A stretch of DNA of 9,554 nt from Rhodospirillales bacterium (GCA_028866445.1 JAGWIE010000036.1:1-9554); one strand, 5' to 3'; positions 1 to 6,349 are shown, counted from the stretch's first letter. The notes: generated from the sequence alone by a model not told the origin. Translations and numbers: made by a program.

Positions 1-422
1 TGCAGGCGCTCGCATTGCTCCGCCGCTTCAATGGCGATGGCGCGCAAACGCTCAAGATTCACATGGTCGGCATTGGTGCGGGCGGTGATGATGGGCTGGA
101 TGACGGAAACGCCCAGCTCCGTCGCTTTTTCCACCACCATGTCGGTTTTTTGGCGCTTCAGCAGGGCGAAGCAGAGCCAGGCATCGGGTTCCGGTGCGGG
201 CGTCCGGGTTTGCGCCAGCGCCTCCAGCGTGGCCATTTTGCGTGAAATTTTGGTGACCCCGGCCCGCCACTCCCCGGCTTCGCCATTAAAAACCCGTATG
301 GTATCGCCCTCGCCCAGGCGCATCACATTGGCAAGGTAATGGGCCTGGCCGTCAGGCAATGAAAATGCCTGGCCCTGCGCGGGCAGATTAGGGATGTAGA
401 GACGAATTGACGTGTCGGCCAT
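1..422 (-). CDS. rsmE: 16S rRNA (uracil-1498-N3)-methyltransferase RsmE, 5' part only
   Basis: This is the first 140 or so residues of a protein that leaves the window at base 1; RsmE proteins are about 240 residues, so the C-terminal part is missing. RsmE uses S-adenosylmethionine to methylate U1498 of 16S rRNA in the assembled 30S subunit. The visible part has the N-terminal RNA-binding (PUA-like) domain, with HYLANVMRLGEGD and VFNGEAGEW at about residues 28-49. It then enters the SPOUT domain through LLKRQKTDMVVEKATELGV (about 90-108) and ends with the family stretch TARTNADHVNLERLRAIAIE and EAAEQCERL. The SAM-binding knot itself is outside. The start at 422 gives MADTSIRLYIP. An in-frame ATG at 443 would add seven residues (MGAIHPG). 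Neither has a good Shine-Dalgarno sequence. The gene is divergent from ubiA, with only 19 bp or less between the two starts. Identity is secure from the motifs. Confidence 0.93.
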   Translation of the reverse strand, partial: MADTSIRLYIPNLPAQGQAFSLPDGQAHYLANVMRLGEGDTIRVFNGEAGEWRAGVTKISRKMATLEALAQTRTPAPEPDAWLCFALLKRQKTDMVVEKATELGVSVIQPIITARTNADHVNLERLRAIAIEAAEQCERL

Positions 423-441
423 GCCGGGGTGAATAGCACCC

Positions 442-1341
442 ATGAGCGGATTTACCGATATCAGGCGCGGCGGCTGGGTGGCGAAACTGCCCGAACAATA
501 CCACCCATATATTCTCCTCGCCCGGCTGGACCGGCCGATTGGTGCCTGGCTGCTATTTCTGCCTGGGCTATGGGCCATCTGCCTTACCGCGCGGGGATTC
601 TGGAACGGGCTGGGCTTTGCAATCCTCTTCGCCGTTGGTGCCGTGGTGATGCGCGGGGCAGGCTGCGTGGTGAATGATTTATGGGACCAGAAGATGGACG
701 CGCAGGTGGAGCGCACGCGCGGCCGCCCGCTGGCGGCGGGCATACTTACCCGGTTCCAGGCCTTCATGTTTCTGGCAATTCTCTGCGCCATAGGGCTGGT
801 GATTCTGCTGCTGCTGAACAACACCGCCAAGTTGCTGGGTGTTGCTTCGCTGGTGCTGGTGGCGCTGTACCCCGCCGCCAAGCGCATAACCTGGTGGCCG
901 CAAGCGGTGCTGGGGCTTACCTTCGGCTGGGGTGCGTTGCTTGGCTATGCCGCGGCGCGGGGCCACCTCACCTGGCCGGTTGTGCCGCTTTATCTGGGCG
1001 CGTTTTTCTGGATCGTTGGGTATGACACGATTTACGCCCATCAGGACCGCGAGGACGACGCGATGATCGGCGTGAAATCCACCGCCCGGCTGTTTGGCCG
1101 CCGCACGCGGGAGGCGTTGTGTATCTGCTACGGCCTTGCCTTTCTGCTGCTGCTGGTGGCCATGAGTGCATTTTCCCTGCATCGCTGGGGCTATTGGATG
1201 ATGCTGCTGCCAGCCGCACTTATGGCGTGGCAAATTATCCGGCTGGATATCGATAACCCGGCGCGCTGCCTTGCTCTCTTCAAACTCAACCGTGAGGTGG
1301 GTTTGGCCGTGGCGCTGGCGATATTGATAGGCTGGGCCTGA
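442..1341 (+). CDS. ubiA: 4-hydroxybenzoate polyprenyltransferase (ubiquinone biosynthesis)
   Basis: Integral membrane prenyltransferase of 299 residues, the usual length for UbiA. It attaches the polyprenyl tail to 4-hydroxybenzoate, the membrane-committing step of ubiquinone synthesis. The first Mg-diphosphate motif is NDLWDQKMD at residues 78-86, followed by RGRPLAAG (93-100). The second is at 193-206 (GYDTIYAHQDREDD). The YPAAKR element lies at 143-148. Hydrophobic helices fill the rest (for example 34-48, 58-70, 109-126, 131-145, 157-171, 179-194, and others to the C terminus). The N-terminal RLDRPIGAWLLFLPGLW matches the bacterial family opening. The start at 442 is supported by a GGTGA Shine-Dalgarno at 428-432; a GTG at 478 is possible but would cut into the usual N-terminal extension. 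The gene is divergent from rsmE, so its promoter must lie inside or very near the rsmE coding region. UbiA fits the respiratory context given by NDUFA12. Confidence 0.95.
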   Translation: MSGFTDIRRGGWVAKLPEQYHPYILLARLDRPIGAWLLFLPGLWAICLTARGFWNGLGFAILFAVGAVVMRGAGCVVNDLWDQKMDAQVERTRGRPLAAGILTRFQAFMFLAILCAIGLVILLLLNNTAKLLGVASLVLVALYPAAKRITWWPQAVLGLTFGWGALLGYAAARGHLTWPVVPLYLGAFFWIVGYDTIYAHQDREDDAMIGVKSTARLFGRRTREALCICYGLAFLLLLVAMSAFSLHRWGYWMMLLPAALMAWQIIRLDIDNPARCLALFKLNREVGLAVALAILIGWA

Positions 1342-1416
1342 CAGCCACCACAAAACCGTCAGATTATTATATGTTTATGTGAGCAGCGAACCTGTCATGT
1401 ATTCCGCCCAAGCCCC

Positions 1417-1422
1417 TATAAT
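1417..1422 (+). promoter_or_regulatory. Consensus -10 box directly before the start codon
   Basis: TATAAT, a perfect sigma-70-type -10 hexamer. It ends only six bases before the ATG at 1429, so the expected transcription start falls on or beside the start codon. The best -35 candidate is CTGTCA at 1392-1397, with a long 19-bp spacer, so the -35 is weak. No Shine-Dalgarno lies between box and ATG, suggesting a leaderless mRNA. Confidence 0.5.
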
Positions 1423-1428
1423 ATCGTA

Positions 1429-2007
1429 ATGATGAGCCTGAACCTACGCTTACTCGGCGCAAGCCTTCTCGCATTATGTATAGTGGCCGCACCACGCGCG
1501 CAGGCAGCGCAGCTCGCAGGCGTTACCATGCCCAACGCGCAAACACTGGGTGCACAAACCCTGACGCTGAACGGCATCGGGCTGCGGACATATTCGTTCA
1601 TGCATGTGCATATCTATGTGGCGGGCTTGTATCTGCCGCAGCCGATGAATGATGCGAGCAGTATTCTTACATCCCCGGAACCAAAGATCCTGTCGCTGCA
1701 TTTTCTGCATAGCGTGGGAATTACCCAGGAGCGATCTTCCTGGAAAAAAGGATTGACCAACAATTGCATGGCTCCCTGCGCGTTAAGCAATGCGGAACTT
1801 CAGGAGTTTCTGGCGACTTTGAAACCGATTTCCGCCGGCGAGGAGATTCAGTTTATTTTCGAGGGCCAAGGCATGAACGCCTATGAAAACGGGCATCTCG
1901 TGGGGCATGTTGGCAACCCGCAACTGGCGCGGCTTGTGCTGGCTGTTTTCATCGGCCCGCATGTGGATGCGGTAAACCTGAAAAAACAGCTTCTGGGCGG
2001 GCATTGA
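1429..2007 (+). CDS. Secreted chalcone isomerase-like (Chalcone_3 type) protein
   Basis: A protein of 192 residues with a cleavable signal peptide: a hydrophobic core at about 8-20, then APRAQA-AQL, with likely cleavage near residues 26-27. The mature part begins with LAGVTMPNAQTLGAQTLTLNG and continues with GLRTYSFMHVHIYVAGLYLP (51-70), the pattern typical of bacterial chalcone isomerase-like periplasmic proteins. These have the chalcone isomerase fold, but a flavonoid isomerase activity is not established for them and their role is mostly unknown. Two close cysteines (C113 and C117) could form a disulfide or bind a ligand. ATG codons at 1429 and 1432 are both possible; the frame begins right after a TATAAT box with no ribosome binding site. 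The gene is separated from ubiA by 87 bp and followed by the TPP riboswitch. Family call is good; function is unknown. Confidence 0.82.
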   Translation: MMSLNLRLLGASLLALCIVAAPRAQAAQLAGVTMPNAQTLGAQTLTLNGIGLRTYSFMHVHIYVAGLYLPQPMNDASSILTSPEPKILSLHFLHSVGITQERSSWKKGLTNNCMAPCALSNAELQEFLATLKPISAGEEIQFIFEGQGMNAYENGHLVGHVGNPQLARLVLAVFIGPHVDAVNLKKQLLGGH

Positions 2008-2033
2008 CGCCAGCCGAAAAACCGGGAAATTGA

Positions 2034-2116
2034 CGCTGCCGGGGTGTCTGCATTGTGCGGACTGAGATCATACCCGTTGAACCTGTCTGGGTCATGCCAG
2101 CGAAGGGAGAGCGCCA
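2034..2116 (+). promoter_or_regulatory. TPP riboswitch (THI element) overlapping the thiY ribosome binding site
   Basis: Thiamine-pyrophosphate aptamer with its conserved elements in order: GGGGTG (2041-2046), CTGAGA (2062-2067), ACCC (2072-2075), GAACCTG (2079-2085), CTGG (2087-2090), GCCAGCGAAGGGA (2096-2108). Pairings I can draw are P1 CGCT 2034-2037 with AGCG 2110-2113; P2 GGGT 2042-2045 with ACCC; P3 GTCTGC 2046-2051 with GCGGAC 2057-2062 (one G-T pair); and P5 CTGG with CCAG 2097-2100. The Shine-Dalgarno of the next gene (AAGGGAGA, 2103-2110) is the conserved 3' end of the aptamer plus P1, and the ATG is at 2117. Ligand binding should therefore hide the ribosome binding site directly. 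I see no separate terminator hairpin before the gene. Confidence 0.95.
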
Positions 2117-3070
2117 ATGGCACTCAATCGCCGTCTGTTTTTATCTGCCGCCACGGGCGCGCTTGCCGCCCCCGCCATTTCGCGTGCCGCGGCACCACTG
2201 CCTTTCACATTGATTCTGGACTGGTTCGTGAACCCGGACCACGCCCCGCTTTTTGCCGCCAAATATTGCGGCGCCTATGAGAAGGCTGGGCTCAACGTAA
2301 AGCTCATCGCCCCCACCGACCCGGACGTGCCGCCCAAGCTTGTTGCGGCGGGCAAAGCCGATGCGGCGCTGACCTACCAGACCCAGCTTTATCTGCTGGT
2401 GGACCAGGGCGTGCCCGTGCGCCGCACCGGCACGCTGATCGACAAGCCGCTGAACACCTTAACCGCGCTGAAGCGCAGCGGCATTACCAAATTGCAGGAC
2501 CTGAAAGGCCGCAAAGTGGGCTATTCCGTGGCTGGGGTGGAACCGGTGATCATCGGTGCGATGCTGAAACATGTTGACCTGAGCTTGCAAGATATCCAGC
2601 TCGTGAACGTGAATTTCGAACTCGTCTCCGCCCTGCAAACCAAGGCGGTGGATGCGGTGATCGGCACCTACCGGACCTATGAGGATATCCAGCTTGCCCA
2701 GGCTGGTCTGGACCCGGTGATCTTCCTGCCAGAGGATTACGGCGTGCCGGCATCAGACGAACTGCTGCTGCTTTCAAACGTAAACGGTTTAAAGAACCCG
2801 GCTTTGCCCGCTTTCCTTGGCGCGCTGAAGGAAGGCGTTGCGGCGCTGAAGGCCGACCCAGATGGGATGTTGGCGAAATTCCTGAAGGATAATCCAAGTT
2901 TGAATGACAGACTGGACATCGCATCATGGCACGCGCTGCCCTCTTATTTCGACACGGACCCGGCAGCATTGAATGTGAAACGTTATGAAACCTACAGGGA
3001 TTTTCTGTTCGAGAGTGGCGTGATTAAACAGAAACTGCCCTTGGGCGATTACGCGGTGACGATTTCCTGA
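2117..3070 (+). CDS. thiY: ThiY-type ABC transporter substrate-binding protein for a thiamine pyrimidine precursor (NMT1/THI5 family)
   Basis: A periplasmic solute-binding protein of 317 residues. The N terminus NRRLFLSAATGALAAPAISRAAA has a twin arginine (5-6) and a Tat-like pattern, with probable cleavage near residue 24-27. The mature protein opens with LILDWFVNPDHAPLFAAKYCG (32-52), characteristic of ThiY/THI5-like proteins, and has the family stretch GRKVGYSVAGVEPVIIG further on. ThiY proteins bind formylaminopyrimidine or hydroxymethylpyrimidine for thiamine salvage; the cysteine cluster of the yeast THI5 enzyme is absent, so a transport role is preferred. The TPP riboswitch at 2034-2116 independently ties the gene to thiamine. 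No permease (ThiX) or ATPase (ThiZ) gene follows: a terminator comes within 12 bp and the next gene converges. The start is fixed by AAGGGAGA at 2103-2110. The exact ligand is inferred. Confidence 0.9.
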   Translation: MALNRRLFLSAATGALAAPAISRAAAPLPFTLILDWFVNPDHAPLFAAKYCGAYEKAGLNVKLIAPTDPDVPPKLVAAGKADAALTYQTQLYLLVDQGVPVRRTGTLIDKPLNTLTALKRSGITKLQDLKGRKVGYSVAGVEPVIIGAMLKHVDLSLQDIQLVNVNFELVSALQTKAVDAVIGTYRTYEDIQLAQAGLDPVIFLPEDYGVPASDELLLLSNVNGLKNPALPAFLGALKEGVAALKADPDGMLAKFLKDNPSLNDRLDIASWHALPSYFDTDPAALNVKRYETYRDFLFESGVIKQKLPLGDYAVTIS

Positions 3071-3075
3071 CCGAT

Positions 3076-3110
3076 AAAAAACCCCGGCAGTTGCCTGCCG
3101 GGGCGTTTTC
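3076..3110. terminator. Bidirectional intrinsic terminator between thiY and the first ompA gene
   Basis: A perfect 9-bp stem CCCCGGCAG (3082-3090) / CTGCCGGGG (3095-3103) with a TTGC loop, flanked by an A run (3076-3081) on the left and GTTTT (3105-3109) on the right. Read leftward it has a good T tract and ends the ompA gene at 3127. Read rightward it can end thiY, though the T tract is shorter. An identical copy lies at 4386-4420. Confidence 0.9.
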
Positions 3111-3477
3111 ATCGCGAAAGCGAAGATTAGTGGAAGATGATTTCCACGCGACGGTTCTGCGGCTCGCGCACGCCCGAGCCGGTGGGCACCAGCAGGTGGG
3201 TTTCGCCATAGCCATGCATCTCGATCTCGGAAGCCGGGACGCCATCGGCCACGAGCTGGGCGGCAACCGCCTTCGCACGACGCTCAGACAGGCCCATGTT
3301 ATAATCAGCCGTACCGGAGGTGTCGGTATAGCCGTTAACTTCAAGGGTGGTGACGTTCTGGGTGTGAGAGTCAGACGCAGCCTGGGCAATAATCTGGGTC
3401 GCGCGCGGGGTAAGGTTGTACTTATCCCAATCGAAGAACACCAGATAGGTCTTGGCAGGAGCCGGAGCCGGAGCAGC
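3076..3477. repeat. 402-bp direct repeat, copy 1 (ompA C-terminal domain plus terminator)
   Basis: This block matches 4386-4787 (offset 1310) without gaps. Comparing by eye I count six differences, at 3177, 3184, 3316, 3349, 3385 and 3387, about 98.5% identity. It begins exactly at the A run of the terminator and ends inside the Pro-Ala linker, where similarity drops abruptly. Confidence 0.92.
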
Positions 3478-4215
3478 CATCGGCGCGGCAACCGGGGTGG
3501 GTGCCGGTGCAGGCGGGGCCGGGGGCGCAAATTCGTAGCGCAACCCGATATTGATCTGGTTGTTATACTCGCCCTGCTGCCGGAAGCTGGTGGGCAGAGC
3601 GGTATTCCCCTCATAGTAACGGCGCGCCGCTGTTAGCCCGATGAAGCGATATTCAAGCGTGGCAGAAAGCCCCACGACAGGCGCAATCGGGAAAGACAAG
3701 CCTACAATGCCTTGATAAGCAAAGGAGCCGCGAGACTGATTAATGGTCGCGCCGCCAGCGTTGAAGTCGTTGTATCGTGCAATCTGCCAGCCCACACCTG
3801 CCCCCGCATAGGGGTAAAGCCAGGGCAGGCCGATATCGAAGTCGTAAATTCCGTTGACGAAGCCGCCATACTGGCTTTCATGCCCGCTAGCCTTGGTGCT
3901 GACACCACCTGTTTTCAGCTTGTCCGCGCCGTTGCGAATGTAGTCGCCCTCAAGCTCCACACGCCAACCGTCGTTGAAGCCGTAACCGATCGCGGCGTTT
4001 CCATCGAAACCATTCTTGAACACAGCTTTTGAGTCGCCCGGCACATCCACGCCGCCGACGTTAAAATTTTTCTGCGTTACAGGGGTCTTCAGGTCAAAGC
4101 CCCCGCCCAGGCTTACATAAGGGCCAGAAACCGGTTGGGCGACAGCGCGGCCAGCCAGGGCTAACGGTACAGCCAGCATGGTCGCGGCGAATAAGGCGGC
4201 TCGAAACTGCATCAT
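3127..4215 (-). CDS. OmpA family outer membrane protein (downstream copy of a tandem pair)
   Basis: A protein of 362 residues. Signal peptide: MMQFRAALFAATMLAVPLALAG-RAVAQ. The N-terminal part begins QPVSGPYVSLGGGF and is an eight-strand beta-barrel type domain of roughly 200 residues with alternating aromatic/glycine strands. A Pro-Ala linker (about 228-254) leads to the OmpA C-terminal domain (255-362). That domain has GYTDTSG with D298 and LSERRA with R313, which correspond to the two residues of E. coli OmpA (D271, R286) that hold the diaminopimelate of peptidoglycan. The role is to anchor the outer membrane to the cell wall, possibly with pore activity. The start at 4215 (or 4212, the next codon) follows AAGGGAGA; an upstream ATG at 4338 would put a non-signal segment in front and is not used. 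The C-terminal 402 bp are nearly identical to those of the neighbouring gene, while the barrels are clearly diverged. Confidence 0.92.
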   Translation of the reverse strand: MMQFRAALFAATMLAVPLALAGRAVAQPVSGPYVSLGGGFDLKTPVTQKNFNVGGVDVPGDSKAVFKNGFDGNAAIGYGFNDGWRVELEGDYIRNGADKLKTGGVSTKASGHESQYGGFVNGIYDFDIGLPWLYPYAGAGVGWQIARYNDFNAGGATINQSRGSFAYQGIVGLSFPIAPVVGLSATLEYRFIGLTAARRYYEGNTALPTSFRQQGEYNNQINIGLRYEFAPPAPPAPAPTPVAAPMAAPAPAPAKTYLVFFDWDKYNLTPRATQIIAQAASDSHTQNVTTLEVNGYTDTSGTADYNMGLSERRAKAVAAQLVADGVPASEIEMHGYGETHLLVPTGSGVREPQNRRVEIIFH

Positions 4216-4385
4216 GTATCTCCCTTTTGGCGCGGCGCGCATCTGGTTCGGTATAAGCGCAAAGACTATGTGGCGGTGAAACGCCCCGTTGCGAAGAGGG
4301 CGATGCAAGGCGGATATTTGCTGTAGCCAAAATGCCACGGCTGGGGCGCGATGGCATTAAATGCGCTGTTTTAGCTCATGACAAG

Positions 4386-4420
4386 AAAAAACCCCGGCAG
4401 TTGCCTGCCGGGGCGTTTTC
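4386..4420 (-). terminator. Intrinsic terminator of the upstream ompA gene
   Basis: An exact copy of the terminator at 3076-3110: stem CCCCGGCAG (4392-4400) / CTGCCGGGG (4405-4413), TTGC loop, followed on the minus strand by a T run (4391-4386). It lies 17 bases past the stop codon of the ompA gene at 4437 and so separates the two ompA transcripts, at least in part. Confidence 0.88.
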
Positions 4421-4787
4421 ATCGCGAAAGCGAAGATTAGTGGAAGATGATTTCCACGCGACGGTTCTGCGGCTCGCGCACGCCCGGGCCGGTTGGCACC
4501 AGCAGGTGGGTTTCGCCATAGCCATGCATCTCGATCTCGGAAGCCGGGACGCCATCGGCCACGAGCTGGGCGGCAACCGCCTTCGCACGACGCTCAGACA
4601 GGCCCATGTTATAATCAGCCGTACCAGAGGTGTCGGTATAGCCGTTAACTTCAAGGGTCGTGACGTTCTGGGTGTGAGAGTCAGACGCAGCCTGCGAAAT
4701 AATCTGGGTCGCGCGCGGGGTAAGGTTGTACTTATCCCAATCGAAGAACACCAGATAGGTCTTGGCAGGAGCCGGAGCCGGAGCAGC
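4386..4787. repeat. 402-bp direct repeat, copy 2 (ompA C-terminal domain plus terminator)
   Basis: Partner of 3076-3477, in the same orientation. The protein encoded by the two copies of the C-terminal domain differs at only two residues (Ala/Ser after TQII and Ser/Pro in PTGxGV). Recombination between the copies would delete 1310 bp and leave one gene with the barrel of the upstream copy. Confidence 0.92.
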
Positions 4788-5519
4788 GACCGGAGCAGGA
4801 GCCGGAGCCGGAGCCGGAGCCGCCGGCGGCTGGAACAGCTGGTAGCGCAGCCCGATCAGGAAGGTGTGGCTGGAGGACTGGCCAAAATGCATCTTGCCGC
4901 CATCCGGGTTACCGGGCGGGAAGCCGCCGATAACGGAAGTGTTGTAGTTGCGGCTGGCCGTCAGCTGGGTGAACTTATACTCAGCGGTGAGGGAGAGGCC
5001 GGGAACCATCGCCAGCGGGTAAGAAACACCGCCAATGATGTTATAGGCGAAGCTGCCCTTGGAACCGGTGAAGGAGTCACCGTTAGCGGACTGAATGTGG
5101 CTGTTGAAACGCTGCCACTGATAACCAATACCGGCACCCACGTATGGGAAAATCGGCAGGCCGACATTGAAGTCGTACAGCACGTTTACCATCGGACCGT
5201 AGGTGTCGAGGCCGCCGGACGCACGATACTGCGTGCCGTCGTTAACGCTCAGCTTATGGGCCGTGTCGCGGTAGTAGTTGCCATTCAACTCAACGCGGAA
5301 ACCATCGCCAAAGCCATAGCCTACAGCAACATCGCCAGAGTAAGAATTGCGGAACTGCATCTTACCAGCCTGGCCGGTGTAGTAGCTATGATAATTGACC
5401 GGATTCTGGATGGTCGTGCCAGCACCAAGGCTGACATAGGGGCCGGTTACCGGCTGCGCCTGTGCGGCCAGCGGCAACACGAGGCAGGTGGCAGCGGCAA
5501 GAGCTAAACGAAGCTTCAT
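4437..5519 (-). CDS. OmpA family outer membrane protein (upstream copy of a tandem pair)
   Basis: A protein of 360 residues with signal peptide MKLRLALAAATCLVLPLAAQA-QPV. The barrel domain begins GPYVSLGAGTTIQNP and includes VAVGYGFGDGFRVELNGNYY and FPYVGAGIGYQWQRF, sharing a framework with the neighbouring copy but with different loops. A linker of Pro-Ala repeats (about 227-252) joins the peptidoglycan-binding OmpA domain (253-360). The diaminopimelate-binding pair is D296 in GYTDTSG and R311 in LSERRA. The start at 5519 follows GGAG with about 7 bases of spacing; an in-frame ATG at 5552 would bury the signal peptide. It has its own terminator and about 146 bp of AT-richer upstream DNA, so it is probably transcribed separately from the genes to its right. 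Sequence evidence gives envelope anchoring; pore or adhesion functions are unknown. Confidence 0.93.
   Translation of the reverse strand: MKLRLALAAATCLVLPLAAQAQPVTGPYVSLGAGTTIQNPVNYHSYYTGQAGKMQFRNSYSGDVAVGYGFGDGFRVELNGNYYRDTAHKLSVNDGTQYRASGGLDTYGPMVNVLYDFNVGLPIFPYVGAGIGYQWQRFNSHIQSANGDSFTGSKGSFAYNIIGGVSYPLAMVPGLSLTAEYKFTQLTASRNYNTSVIGGFPPGNPDGGKMHFGQSSSHTFLIGLRYQLFQPPAAPAPAPAPAPVAAPAPAPAKTYLVFFDWDKYNLTPRATQIISQAASDSHTQNVTTLEVNGYTDTSGTADYNMGLSERRAKAVAAQLVADGVPASEIEMHGYGETHLLVPTGPGVREPQNRRVEIIFH
4798..4821 (-). repeat. Hexanucleotide repeat in the Pro-Ala linker
   Basis: Four perfect tandem copies of GGAGCC, with two more and imperfect units nearby (4768-4797). On the coding strand they give alternating Ala-Pro codons of the OmpA linker. 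Slippage would add or remove Pro-Ala pairs without shifting the frame. Confidence 0.8.
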
Positions 5520-5584
5520 GTCAAAACTCCAATACAGAGTAAAATTAATCAACCTAAAGCCATTTAATCCTCTGTGATGGGAAT

Positions 5585-5629
5585 CAACAGGGCAATTTCA
5601 TTTTTCGATTTAACATTCTCGCCCTGTTG
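5585..5629. repeat. 9-bp inverted repeat upstream of ompA
   Basis: CAACAGGGC (5585-5593) and GCCCTGTTG (5621-5629) are perfect reverse complements separated by 27 AT-rich bases. The element lies between the end of the DUF2155 gene and the ATG of the upstream ompA gene. No T tract follows on either strand, so it is not a standard terminator. It could be an mRNA 5'-leader stem, an operator or a weak end for the upstream operon. Confidence 0.55.
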
Positions 5630-5665
5630 TAAATTTAGCACAAGTTTGGGCCAGAACCCCTTGAT

Positions 5666-6349
5666 TTACGAACAGGTAATGACTCTGAAAGCTTCGCCAG
5701 CATCGCCCGCATCGGTGGCTCCCGGGGCAGAATGGACCATCCATCCACGGTAGACTTGGCCCCCGCCATTTTGTGCGGCATTTGACTGAAGCGTAATGAA
5801 CACAGCGGCATCCGGCAGCACGCCGGGCGGGCGCATTTCACAGGCCTGCACGCTTACGGTCAGGTCCCCCGCAGTACTTTGCCCCCCTACAGGAATGGTA
5901 AGTGTGCTGGTGCTGCCATCAATTTTATTAAGCACGCCAAGTTTGGCGGTTTGGCCCGCGACCCAGGTATTGGCCGGCACGGGTACTGTGTCAGCCGGGG
6001 CCGGCTGCTGGGTGGTACTGTTGTTGTTTGCAGGCACCGGCCCCGCGGAGGGCGAGACCGCCTGCACCGGCGAGGCATTTCCGTTATCAGCGTTACCGGC
6101 GTCGGCACCACCGGGCTGGGAGCCTGCATCACCCCCGGAAGGTGGAAACGGTGTTTGCACCAGGCCAGGCGGCGGGGGAGATTGCGGCCCCACGGGTACT
6201 TCCGGAGCAATGGCAGGGCTGCTCACAACAGGCGGGGGTGGCGGCACGGCAACCATGTTCTCTCCCGGCTGGCTTTGCCCGAGCATGGTTTGGGCAAATG
6301 CCGCGCCGCTAATAAGCGTGGCAGCCGAGGCCAGAAGCAGCCAGCGCAT
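5666..6349 (-). CDS. Secreted DUF2155 domain protein with Pro-rich linker
   Basis: A protein of 227 residues. Signal peptide MRWLLLASAATLISGAAFA-Q (cleavage near 19). Residues about 34-127 are a low-complexity Pro/Gly/Asn/Ala spacer. The C-terminal DUF2155 domain (about 128-226) begins WVAGQTAKLGVLNKIDG, contains VSVQACEMRPP, then YRGWMVHSAPG (GWM at 192-194), and ends FRVITCS. C170 and C226 are well placed for a disulfide in the periplasm. The molecular function of DUF2155 is unknown; the family is common in alphaproteobacteria. Its ATG shares one base with the TAA of the preceding mlaD-like gene (TAATG at 6351-6347), pointing to translational coupling in an operon with mlaD and NDUFA12. The long disordered spacer suggests reach across the periplasm, which is inference. 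The family call rests on motif recall without an alignment. Confidence 0.82.
   Translation of the reverse strand: MRWLLLASAATLISGAAFAQTMLGQSQPGENMVAVPPPPPVVSSPAIAPEVPVGPQSPPPPGLVQTPFPPSGGDAGSQPGGADAGNADNGNASPVQAVSPSAGPVPANNNSTTQQPAPADTVPVPANTWVAGQTAKLGVLNKIDGSTSTLTIPVGGQSTAGDLTVSVQACEMRPPGVLPDAAVFITLQSNAAQNGGGQVYRGWMVHSAPGATDAGDAGEAFRVITCS

Noticed and set aside
679..1353. Open frame of 224 codons on the minus strand opposite ubiA
   Set aside because: Gln/His/Arg-rich composition is typical of the reverse complement of a hydrophobic membrane protein gene; no ribosome binding site or domain.
1338..1362. Possible terminator hairpin after ubiA (CTGAC / GTCAG)
   Set aside because: The stem has only five base pairs around a 15-base loop and is followed by mixed A/T without a T run; too weak to call.
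4213..4338. Upstream ATG at 4338 as the start of the first ompA gene
   Set aside because: It would place 41 residues without signal character before a clear signal peptide, and the AAGGGAGA site fits the ATG at 4215/4212.
3076..4821. Repeats near the ompA pair as a CRISPR or mobile element
   Set aside because: There is only one long direct repeat pair consisting of coding sequence and terminator, with no spacers, no terminal inverted repeats and no transposase.
4332..5507. Long open frame of 391 codons on the plus strand opposite the upstream ompA gene
   Set aside because: It is the antisense of a clear OmpA gene, is rich in Arg/Val/Gly from GC-rich complement codons, begins in the intergenic region and has no family motif. 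The similar frame at 3091-3636 exists only because of the direct repeat.
5630..5665. Hairpin just after the DUF2155 stop codon as a terminator
   Set aside because: The pairing (CAAG...CTTG with GGG/CCC) is interrupted and no T tract follows.
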